The notes below the pieces were generated by a model that worked only from the letters and a program-made list of their open reading frames with translations, was not told where the DNA came from and did not search any database. Shown piece after piece: positions 1-5,036 of a DNA stretch of 6,955 nucleotides (position 1 is the stretch's first letter; each line of letters begins with the position of its first letter). The stretch spans positions 1 through 6,955 of the forward strand of contig URYU01000094.1 of NCBI GenBank assembly GCA_900552155.1, read 5' to 3'. The position numbers and the translations under genes were made by a program. This DNA is from an uncultured Collinsella sp. GTDB lineage: Bacteria; Actinomycetota; Coriobacteriia; Coriobacteriales; Coriobacteriaceae.

Positions 1-51
1 CATCCCGAGGACGAGGACATCGACTTTCTGAACCCTGAAATCGAAGACTGA
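1..51 (+). CDS. C-terminal end of an unidentified upstream protein (partial)
   Basis: The window opens in an open plus-strand frame whose last 16 residues read HPEDEDIDFLNPEIED before a TGA at 49-51. The tail is strongly acidic (eight Asp/Glu). It is too short to assign to a family. The gene points the same way as the FHA gene 66 bases downstream, so read-through into the cluster is possible, and no terminator hairpin is visible in the gap. In mycobacteria the equivalent FHA-MerR pair is preceded by gcvH, but nothing in this tail identifies it as GcvH. Confidence 0.6.
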   Translation, partial: HPEDEDIDFLNPEIED

Positions 52-55
52 TTCG

Positions 56-84
56 TTGGGGTATGATTACGTACGGTTCATTAT
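56..84 (+). promoter_or_regulatory. weak candidate promoter for the FHA-led cluster
   Basis: TTGGGG (56-61) and CATTAT (79-84) are separated by 17 bases and resemble -35 and -10 elements, each with several mismatches. This would put the start near 91 and leave a leader of about 27 bases. A separate TATGAT at 62-67 is a better -10 on its own but has no recognisable -35. The cluster may instead be transcribed from further upstream. Confidence 0.25.
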
Positions 85-117
85 TTGCGGCACGTCCGCG
101 ATAAGTTAGGGGTTGTC

Positions 118-552
118 ATGGACAACATGGTTAACAATATGCCTCAGAATGATAAGACTGCTGACGCTACCTGCGTATTCCGCGTGCCTTCAAGCGACGT
201 CACCGTTCCCGACCTCATGGCCAACGTGCGCATCACCGCCCCCGTCCTGTCCATCGTCAAGGGTCCGCAGACTGGTGCCGCCTTTGAGCTCGAGGACGAC
301 GTGACCACCATCGGCCGCGATCCCGCGAACAGCATCTTCCTTAATGACATGACCGTTTCGCGCAGCCACGCGCGCATTATTCGCGAGGGCCTCGGCGCGC
401 GCATCGAGGACCTGGGCTCGCTCAATGGTACCTGGGTCGACGGTGCCATTGTCAATGCAGCCCCGCTGCACGACGGTTCTTCCGTTCAGATCGGTACGTT
501 TACGCTCATCTACCACGAGAGCACGCCGGAGCGCATCGAAACCGGTGAGTAG
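118..552 (+). CDS. FHA-domain phosphothreonine-binding protein, GarA-like
   Basis: This is a cytoplasmic forkhead-associated protein of 144 residues. The FHA core spans about residues 45-135 and shows the family signatures: IGRD near the first binding loop, SRSHA in the second and LGSLNGTWV in the third, so the phosphothreonine pocket looks intact. The N-terminus carries DATCVFR at residues 16-22, which matches the ETTSVFR phospho-motif of mycobacterial GarA (Rv1827). Thr18 falls where GarA Thr22 (the PknB site) lies, while the neighbouring PknG-site Thr is Ala here. In GarA, phosphorylation makes the FHA domain bind its own tail and release metabolic enzymes (2-oxoglutarate decarboxylase, glutamate dehydrogenase); the partners here are unknown. 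I chose ATG 118 because AGGGG (108-112) precedes it; an in-frame TTG at 85 would add 11 residues but lacks a ribosome site. The stop is 3 bases before the MerR gene, so the two are probably translationally coupled. Confidence 0.85.
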   Translation: MDNMVNNMPQNDKTADATCVFRVPSSDVTVPDLMANVRITAPVLSIVKGPQTGAAFELEDDVTTIGRDPANSIFLNDMTVSRSHARIIREGLGARIEDLGSLNGTWVDGAIVNAAPLHDGSSVQIGTFTLIYHESTPERIETGE

Positions 553-555
553 GGC

Positions 556-1434
556 ATGGCCGAACGCAACTATCTGAGTATCGGCCAAGTCGTCAACCTA
601 CTTCGAGGCGCATACCCCGATCTTTCGAACTCAAAAATTAGATTTCTAGAGGATGAGGGGCTCATTACCCCTCATCGTACGCCTAAGGGATACCGTCAGT
701 ACTCTAAGGAGGACGTTGATCGTCTGGAGGTCATCCTGCACTTGCAGAAGACCCGCTACATGCCGCTCAACGTGATTAAGCAGCGCTTGGAAAACGCCAC
801 GGACCTGTCAACGCTCGCCTACGAGGTGGGCTTGCTGTCCGATGTTCCGCTCAAGACGGAGCCCAAGGAGACTAAGCAAAAGCTGCATCCCATCGAGACC
901 ATTCCCGATATGTTGGGCGTCGAAATTTCGTTTATCCGCTCGCTCGCCGAGAACGACCTCATTCGCATCATCAAGAGTCCGCAGAATCGCGAGCTTGTCG
1001 ATGGTCGCGATTTTCCGATCATCCGCTACTGCTCCGAGCTGTCGCGCTTCCATATCGAGCCGCGCAACCTGCGTCAGTACGTGTCTTCCGCCAACCGCGA
1101 GTCCTCGATGTTTGAGCATGTGCTTGTGAGCATGCTCGGCATTGATACCTCCGATGACGAGCGCGACGCCAAGCTCGAGCGTGCGTTTAAGAAGCTTCAC
1201 GACCTGACGGAGGGCGTGCACACCGCGCTGCTCAAGAACCGCGTTTTTGAGTCGCTCAACGCCGTGGTCGTGGACGCCGACATCGATGCACTCGATGAGG
1301 AAATCACTCGCTCCGAGTCCACCAAGGCCAAAAACGAAGGGACAGTCGCGCCGGCTTCACACGAGGATTCTCTCGTAAAGCCGCTCAAGGTCGTCGCCCC
1401 TTCGCAATCCGGCACCGTCACCGCGGGCAAGTAA
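556..1434 (+). CDS. ftsR: MerR-family transcriptional regulator, FtsR/Rv1828-like
   Basis: This 292-residue DNA-binding regulator starts with a MerR winged helix-turn-helix at about residues 6-80. LSIGQVVNLLR, SKIRFLEDEGLITPHRTP, KGYRQYS and YMPLNVIKQRL closely resemble the FtsR/Rv1828 group, which binds the ftsZ promoter in corynebacteria. A middle segment (about 112-180, PIETIPDMLGVEISFIRSL) looks like a second HTH-like module, as in that group, and is followed by a helical stretch to about 250. The last 40 residues are polar and probably disordered, making it longer than the roughly 250-residue mycobacterial form. No metal-binding cysteine cluster typical of metal-sensing MerR proteins is seen. 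ATG 556 is preceded by GGTGAG (544-549), which lies inside the FHA stop region, so translation of the two genes is likely coupled. The FHA-MerR adjacency matches Rv1827-Rv1828. The regulatory target here is inferred, not shown. Confidence 0.83.
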   Translation: MAERNYLSIGQVVNLLRGAYPDLSNSKIRFLEDEGLITPHRTPKGYRQYSKEDVDRLEVILHLQKTRYMPLNVIKQRLENATDLSTLAYEVGLLSDVPLKTEPKETKQKLHPIETIPDMLGVEISFIRSLAENDLIRIIKSPQNRELVDGRDFPIIRYCSELSRFHIEPRNLRQYVSSANRESSMFEHVLVSMLGIDTSDDERDAKLERAFKKLHDLTEGVHTALLKNRVFESLNAVVVDADIDALDEEITRSESTKAKNEGTVAPASHEDSLVKPLKVVAPSQSGTVTAGK

Positions 1435-1474
1435 CAGCTGCCGCTTATCCGGCAACCCATTGAAAGGTCATGCA

Positions 1475-2005
1475 ATGTACGACTTCGAATCTCAAATCGT
1501 CGACATCCCCGACTATCCCGAGCCCGGAGTCATCTTTAAAGACATCACGCCGCTCTTCGGCAATCCCGAGGCGCTCAAAGCCATGACCGATGCCCTCGCC
1601 GAGCACTTTGCCGGCATGGGAATCACCAAGGTCGTAGGTCCCGAGGCTCGCGGCATTATGGTTGGCGAACCGGTGGCTCTAGCACTTGGCGCAGGCTTAG
1701 TTCCCGCACGTAAACCGGGCAAGCTGCCGCGCGAGACCGTAAGCCAGAGCTACGAGCTCGAGTACGGCACCGATTCAATTGAGATCCATGCCGACGCTAT
1801 CAGCTCTAAAGATACCGTGTTGATTCTGGACGACTTGGTCGCGACGGGCGGAACCGTCGAGGCAACAGGTAAACTGGTGCGAGATATGGGCGCAAAGCTT
1901 GTCGGTTACGGTTGTATCCTTGAGCTTGCGTTTCTCAACCCGCGCGAGAAGCTCACGCCGTCTGATGACGATGTGGAGCTCTTTAGCCTGGTGACGGTGG
2001 ACTAG
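1475..2005 (+). CDS. apt: adenine phosphoribosyltransferase
   Basis: This cytosolic purine-salvage enzyme makes AMP and pyrophosphate from adenine and PRPP. The 176-residue protein has the standard APRT order: IPDYPEPGVIFKDITPLF near the N-terminus, GPEARGIMVG, the flexible-loop region RKPGKLPRE followed by YELEYGTDSIEIH, and the PRPP-binding signature VLILDDLVATGGT at about residues 117-129, with its paired Asp residues. Length and motifs agree with bacterial Apt (about 170-185 residues), with no missing catalytic element. GAAAGG at 1462-1467 sits 7 bases before ATG 1475, so I reject an in-frame TTG at 1460 that overlaps this ribosome site. The gene lies 40 bases after the MerR gene and 32 before the hydrolase gene on the same strand, so it probably shares their transcript. 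Its product has no evident functional link with them. Confidence 0.96.
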   Translation: MYDFESQIVDIPDYPEPGVIFKDITPLFGNPEALKAMTDALAEHFAGMGITKVVGPEARGIMVGEPVALALGAGLVPARKPGKLPRETVSQSYELEYGTDSIEIHADAISSKDTVLILDDLVATGGTVEATGKLVRDMGAKLVGYGCILELAFLNPREKLTPSDDDVELFSLVTVD

Positions 2006-2023
2006 CCGTTACCCTTAGTTACT

Positions 2024-2030
2024 GGAAAGG
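2024..2030 (+). promoter_or_regulatory. strong ribosome binding site of the NlpC/P60 gene
   Basis: GGAAAGG ends 7 bases before ATG 2038 in the 32-base gap after apt. It fixes the start that gives a proper signal peptide. No promoter or terminator is visible in this gap, which supports co-transcription with apt. Confidence 0.7.
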
Positions 2031-2037
2031 AAGCTAC

Positions 2038-3165
2038 ATGCGCACAGCAAACACGCACAAAAACATGGCACGCTGCGCTGCTACGGCAACCCTCGCTTGT
2101 GTTTTGGGCTTGGGCCTCGCGGCTCCTGCCTACGCCGATACCGCATCCGACCTTGCCGCTGCTCGTACTAAGCTCGAGCAGATCGGTACCCAAACTCAGC
2201 AGATTTACGATGAGCTCGCCACGCAGACGCAGGCGCTCGATCAGACTGCCGGCGAGATCACGCAAAAGCAGCAGGAGATCGCCGATGGTCAGGCCAAGCT
2301 CTCAACCTATGTCGCCGGCGAGTACAAAACCGGCGGTCTGAGCCTGCTTCAGGTTCTGACGGGTGTCGATGCCCTGAGCGATATGCTCCACCGTCTGTTC
2401 TACTACGGCAAAGTCTCCGATAAGCAAGCTCAGACCATTCAAGAGGTCAAGGAGCTTAAGCAGCAGCTCACCGATAAGCAGGCCGAGCAGGAGAAGAACG
2501 TCGCCGCCACGCAAAAGAAGGTCGACGAGCTTAACGCCCAGCAGGCTGAAGCCCAGAACGTCGTAAACTCCCTGGATTCGCAGCTGCAGGCCGAGCTTGC
2601 CGCAGAAGCCGAGGCCAACGCCGCGCTGCAGGCTGGCATCAACGCCAGCACCGCCGAGAAGGCCACGGTGAGCAACGAGACTGCCGGCACGACCGAGAAC
2701 ACCAACAACGGCGGCCAGACCAGCAATAACAACAACCAGGGCGGCAACACTCCGGCTCCTACGCCGGCACCTGCTCCGCCGCCGCAGCCTTCCACGCCTG
2801 CTCCGGCTCCGACGCCTTCCGCTCCGAGCCAGTCCGTCGATGGCGGTTCTGTTGTCTCGCGTGCATACAGCAAGCTTGGTTGCGCCTATTCCTGGGGCGG
2901 AATTGGCCCGAACAGCTTCGATTGCTCTGGTTTTGTTAGCTATTGCCTCACTGGTCGCTATTGCCGCCTGGGCACCACGGGTACCTTTATGGGCTGGACG
3001 CGCGTGTCCGATCCGCAGCCCGGTGACGTTGTTGTCAACTCGTACCACACCGGCATTTACATCGGTGGTGGTCAGATGATTCATGCTTCCGACTACAACA
3101 CGGGAGTTATCATCAGCTCCGTTGCCGCCGGCATGAACAATAACTACATCTTCGTGCGCTACTAA
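2038..3165 (+). CDS. secreted coiled-coil NlpC/P60 peptidoglycan endopeptidase (PcsB/CwlO/RipA-like)
   Basis: This 375-residue exported wall hydrolase is expected to cut within peptide stems of peptidoglycan. Residues 1-33 form a signal peptide: a short basic start, hydrophobic ATLACVLGLGLAAP and a likely cleavage after AYA (33). Two long coiled-coil stretches follow (about 36-95 and 125-205). They flank a GEYKTGGLSLLQVL segment and LFYYGKVSDKQ, which resemble the PcsB/CwlO N-terminal domain that holds the enzyme inactive until FtsEX acts. Residues about 212-266 are a low-complexity Asn/Gly then Pro/Ala/Thr linker. The catalytic domain (about 270-375) has Cys296 in FDCSGF, His337 in SYHTGIYIGGG and His349 in MIHASD, so the Cys-His-His set looks complete. 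The gene follows apt closely and ends before a strong terminator, making it the last gene of the cluster. A role in division or wall growth is inferred from the family and from the FtsR-like neighbour. Confidence 0.9.
   Translation: MRTANTHKNMARCAATATLACVLGLGLAAPAYADTASDLAAARTKLEQIGTQTQQIYDELATQTQALDQTAGEITQKQQEIADGQAKLSTYVAGEYKTGGLSLLQVLTGVDALSDMLHRLFYYGKVSDKQAQTIQEVKELKQQLTDKQAEQEKNVAATQKKVDELNAQQAEAQNVVNSLDSQLQAELAAEAEANAALQAGINASTAEKATVSNETAGTTENTNNGGQTSNNNNQGGNTPAPTPAPAPPPQPSTPAPAPTPSAPSQSVDGGSVVSRAYSKLGCAYSWGGIGPNSFDCSGFVSYCLTGRYCRLGTTGTFMGWTRVSDPQPGDVVVNSYHTGIYIGGGQMIHASDYNTGVIISSVAAGMNNNYIFVRY
2698..2835 (+). repeat. low-complexity Asn/Gly and Pro/Ala/Thr linker coding region
   Basis: This stretch inside the hydrolase gene encodes an Asn/Gly/Gln-rich part (NTNNGGQTSNNNNQGGN) followed by a Pro-Ala-Thr part with repeated PAP and TPAP units. 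It joins the coiled coil to the catalytic domain and is a typical flexible, wall-spanning linker. Such codon repeats tend to vary in length between strains. Confidence 0.8.
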
Positions 3166-3188
3166 GTATTCAGATAAAGCAAACGGAT

Positions 3189-3229
3189 ATGGACCTCGTG
3201 GCTTTGAGTCATGGGGTCCATTCTTTTGC
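3189..3229 (+). terminator. intrinsic terminator ending the FHA-MerR-apt-hydrolase cluster
   Basis: Arms 3189-3203 and 3207-3221 pair over 15 positions (outer ATGGACC with GGTCCAT, inner part with three G-U pairs) around a 3-base loop. TTCTTTTG follows directly. It lies 23 bases after the hydrolase stop codon and before the degV promoter region. Confidence 0.85.
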
Positions 3230-3239
3230 CTTTCGTGCA

Positions 3240-3274
3240 GGCCGCTATCTAGTTTTGAATACTAGATAGCGGCC
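3240..3274. promoter_or_regulatory. 14-bp perfect palindrome upstream of degV, candidate operator
   Basis: GGCCGCTATCTAGT (3240-3253) and its exact complement ACTAGATAGCGGCC (3261-3274) flank a 7-base spacer TTTGAAT. No T-tract follows, so it does not look like a terminator. Its centre lies about 50 bases before the predicted degV transcription start, and its right arm reaches the place where a -35 would be. The inner 25 bases (3246-3270) recur with only two differences at 4920-4944, in front of the DUF1836 gene, which argues for a protein-binding site rather than a chance hairpin. Confidence 0.75.
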
Positions 3275-3294
3275 CAATCGGTCTGCAAGATGGC

Positions 3295-3300
3295 TATAAT
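3295..3300 (+). promoter_or_regulatory. consensus -10 element of the degV promoter
   Basis: TATAAT is a perfect sigma-70-type -10, giving a predicted start near 3307 and a leader of about 23 bases. The region 16-18 bases upstream (around 3271-3278, GGCCCAAT) does not resemble a -35. A promoter without a good -35, with a palindrome covering that place, may depend on an activator. Confidence 0.65.
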
Positions 3301-3316
3301 TGTTAGGGAACAATTA
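3297..3316. promoter_or_regulatory. perfect 8-bp inverted repeat over the degV -10 and start site, candidate operator
   Basis: TAATTGTT (3297-3304) and AACAATTA (3309-3316) are exact complements separated by AGGG. The repeat overlaps the TATAAT box and is centred on the predicted transcription start, a classical repressor position. It also lies just before the ribosome site GAAAGGA (3317-3323). It has no similarity to the TATCTAGT palindrome further upstream. Confidence 0.55.
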
Positions 3317-3329
3317 GAAAGGACCCTCT

Positions 3330-4196
3330 ATGAGCTGGGCACTTATCTCCGATTCAAGCTGCAACCTCCGCGATTGGCAACCGACCGCGCCCCATACCAC
3401 CTTTGCATTTGCGCCCCTCAAAATTCGAGTGGGGGAGCGTGAATTCGTCGATGACCTTTCGCTCGATGTTCATGAACTCAACTGCGCTGTTCAGGCGGAG
3501 ACGAACGCTTCTTCGAGCGCTTGTCCCAGCGTAGGGGAGTGGGCCGAGCTTTTCAAATTGGCAGACAAGACCATCTGCATGCCGATCTCTGAGGGCGTGT
3601 CGGGCAGCTACAACGCGGCAGCCACGGCTCGCGATATGGTTCTTGCCGAGGAGCCCGACCGACAGATTCATCTAGTCAATTCACGCGCAGCTGGCGGCAA
3701 AATGGACCTCATTTTCTTGCTTTTCAACCGCTATCTTGCAAGCAATCCGGATGTCTCATTCGAGGATGCTTGCGCATACTTCGATAGCCTTGAACAGAAC
3801 AGCAAAATCCTCTTCAGTTTGTGCAATTACGAAAACCTCGCCAAAGCCGGACGTATCCCTAAGGCAGCCGGCGTCATTGCCAACAAGCTCAATATCCGTA
3901 TTTTGGGCACAGCGAGTGAGGCCGGTAAAATCGAACTCGTCGGGCACACGCGTGGCGAAAAGAAGATGCTCAACAAGATCATCGACACTATGGAAGCCGA
4001 GGGCTTTACGGGCGGTGAGGTCGTCATAGATCACGTTGAGAACGAAGCTGGAGCCCAGGCGCTCACTGACCGCATAGTCGAGCATTGGCCCGGCTCCAAG
4101 ACCATCATCATGCCCTGCAACGGCCTGGATTCCTATTACGCCGAGATGCACGGCCTCATCATCGGCTACGGCATGGGCGTAGCTTCGGGCAAATAA
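3330..4196 (+). CDS. DegV-family fatty-acid-binding-like protein, divergent
   Basis: This 288-residue cytoplasmic protein has the two-lobed DegV (EDD) fold. The N-terminus has ISDSSCNL (6-13), SGSYNAA (91-97) follows, and NYENLAKAGRIPKAAGVI (167-184) plus HTRGEKK (206-212) match the second-lobe pattern of the family. DegV/FakB proteins bind a fatty acid and present it to the kinase FakA for phospholipid synthesis. No fakA is in this window. Two pocket elements differ from the usual FakB pattern: the TSxPS stretch reads SACPS (63-67), and the C-terminal HTGPG-type segment reads GYGMGVASGK (279-288) without the expected His. Ligand use is therefore uncertain. ATG 3330 follows GAAAGGA (3317-3323). 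The gene stands alone, between the terminator at 3189-3229 and the bidirectional one at 4216-4257, with two palindromes in its promoter. Confidence 0.87.
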   Translation: MSWALISDSSCNLRDWQPTAPHTTFAFAPLKIRVGEREFVDDLSLDVHELNCAVQAETNASSSACPSVGEWAELFKLADKTICMPISEGVSGSYNAAATARDMVLAEEPDRQIHLVNSRAAGGKMDLIFLLFNRYLASNPDVSFEDACAYFDSLEQNSKILFSLCNYENLAKAGRIPKAAGVIANKLNIRILGTASEAGKIELVGHTRGEKKMLNKIIDTMEAEGFTGGEVVIDHVENEAGAQALTDRIVEHWPGSKTIIMPCNGLDSYYAEMHGLIIGYGMGVASGK

Positions 4197-4215
4197 AGTC
4201 CAACCAAGCAAAAAT

Positions 4216-4257
4216 ACGGGCGGGACAAAGCGACAGATGGCTCTTTGTCCCGCCCGT
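4216..4257. terminator. bidirectional terminator between degV and the DUF1836 gene
   Basis: ACGGGCGGGACAAAG (4216-4230) and CTTTGTCCCGCCCGT (4243-4257) pair perfectly over 15 bp around a 12-base loop. TTTTAT follows on the plus strand. On the minus strand the stem is followed by an A and five Ts (4214-4210). It begins 20 bases after the degV stop and 13 bases beyond the DUF1836 stop, so it serves both convergent genes. Confidence 0.92.
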
Positions 4258-4269
4258 TTTATACGTCGG

Positions 4270-4881
4270 CTAGCTATTAAACCCGTTGAACTTGAGATAG
4301 CTCATCAAGTAAGCCTTCGAAACGAAGGACGATACCGCGCTACGCACAAGCAGCGACTCACGCGTTACCTGATGCGCCGTATCGGGAACCGGCGTCTGCT
4401 CGACAGAAAACGCCGAACGAATCGATGCCTCGAGCTGATCGACCACATAGTCGAAGGCCGTCGGGGCATCGTAGCTCAAACGCTGAATGTTAAAGAGCGC
4501 CTGCACCGCAGCAATAGGTAGCACCTGCTTAAAGATGCAGATAGCGATCAGGCGGGCAATCTGCTCGCGACCATACTGCTTTTTGACCGGAGCAGGCACC
4601 AGACCGACCTTCACGTAGTTATTGATCATCGATGGCGTAATGACAGGCTGCTCAACGCAAATAGACAGCGGCTCCATCCACAGCGCAACATACTCAATGA
4701 CCTGGTCGCGGTAGAGCGTCACATTGGGCAACTGGTCATAGCGCGGCAGACTCAACGTATTGAGTTTGCGCACGATATCGGACTGAATAAATGCATCGGG
4801 CAGCACAGTGGGCTGAATATCCTCAGGCTTAATGCTGACCGACGAATCGGACATCGGGATAACGCGTTTGGCGTGGTTCAT
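4270..4881 (-). CDS. DUF1836 family protein, predicted MerR-like DNA-binding regulator
   Basis: The 203-residue protein carries the DUF1836 signature: LPNVTLYRDQVIEYV (51-65), then ITPSMINNYVKVGLVPAPVKK (81-101, with the characteristic SMINNYVK) and YGREQIARLIAICIFKQVLPI (103-123). The order helix, turn, SMINNYVK, then KKQYGREQIARL resembles the DNA-recognition part of MerR proteins, so a role as transcriptional regulator is likely, although the family is poorly characterised. The C-terminal 70 residues are helical with no motif I recognise. No transmembrane or metal site is seen. The start at 4881 is supported by GGAGG (4888-4892, minus strand) 6 bases upstream; Met10 has no such site. The promoter region carries a copy of the palindrome found before the convergent degV gene, suggesting autoregulation and control of degV. 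Confidence 0.85.
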   Translation of the reverse strand: MNHAKRVIPMSDSSVSIKPEDIQPTVLPDAFIQSDIVRKLNTLSLPRYDQLPNVTLYRDQVIEYVALWMEPLSICVEQPVITPSMINNYVKVGLVPAPVKKQYGREQIARLIAICIFKQVLPIAAVQALFNIQRLSYDAPTAFDYVVDQLEASIRSAFSVEQTPVPDTAHQVTRESLLVRSAVSSFVSKAYLMSYLKFNGFNS

Positions 4882-4905
4882 AAGGATCCTCCGTTCATTA
4901 GCTAT

Positions 4906-4911
4906 ATTGTA
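4906..4911 (-). promoter_or_regulatory. candidate -10 element of the DUF1836 gene
   Basis: On the minus strand TACAAT (one base off TATAAT) lies 25 bases before the start codon, with GGAGG in between. The region 16-17 bases further upstream (TGCAAA or ATGCAA) is a poor -35 and lies inside the shared palindrome at 4920-4944, much like the degV promoter. Confidence 0.45.
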
Positions 4912-4919
4912 TTCTAGGT

Positions 4920-4944
4920 TATCTAGTTTTGCATACTATATAGC
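4920..4944. promoter_or_regulatory. second copy of the degV-type palindrome, candidate operator of the DUF1836 gene
   Basis: This 25-base stretch matches 3246-3270 at 23 positions: TATCTAGT, TTTG, one changed base, AT, ACTA, one changed base, ATAGC. The left half is identical. The right half reads ACTATATAGC instead of ACTAGATAGC, so the palindrome is slightly imperfect. It lies over the predicted -35 and spacer region of the minus-strand DUF1836 promoter. Confidence 0.75.
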
Positions 4945-4953
4945 AGGAAAGTA

Positions 4954-4995
4954 AAAGTGGTTGGACAGCACATTGATGCACCGTCCAACCACTTT
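4954..4995 (-). terminator. intrinsic terminator downstream of trxB
   Basis: AAAGTGGTTGGAC (4954-4966) and GTCCAACCACTTT (4983-4995) form a perfect 13-bp stem with a 16-base loop. Read on the minus strand it lies 41 bases past the trxB stop and is followed by TACTTTCC after the stem's own TTT, a moderate T-rich tail. It separates trxB from the promoter region of the DUF1836 gene on the same strand. GTTTT on the plus side may allow some activity in the other direction. Confidence 0.8.
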
Positions 4996-5036
4996 GTTTT
5001 AAAGATAGCAACCTTACATAAGATATATTATCGTAC

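Noticed and set aside
1439..1454. Small hairpin TGCCG-CTTATC-CGGCA between the MerR gene and apt
   Set aside because: The stem has only 5 bp and no T-tract, and it lies close to the apt ribosome site. It is too weak to call a terminator or attenuator.
2302..3084. A 260-codon minus-strand open frame opposite the hydrolase gene
   Set aside because: It is antisense to the coiled-coil and Pro/Ala linker region, whose repetitive GC-rich codons keep the opposite frame open. Its product is arginine- and leucine-rich low complexity with no family signature, while the plus strand encodes a complete secreted NlpC/P60 protein.
3240..3274. The 14-bp palindrome read as a second transcription terminator
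   Set aside because: No T-tract follows on either strand, a clear terminator already lies at 3189-3229, and the inner sequence recurs before the DUF1836 gene. A protein-binding site explains it better.
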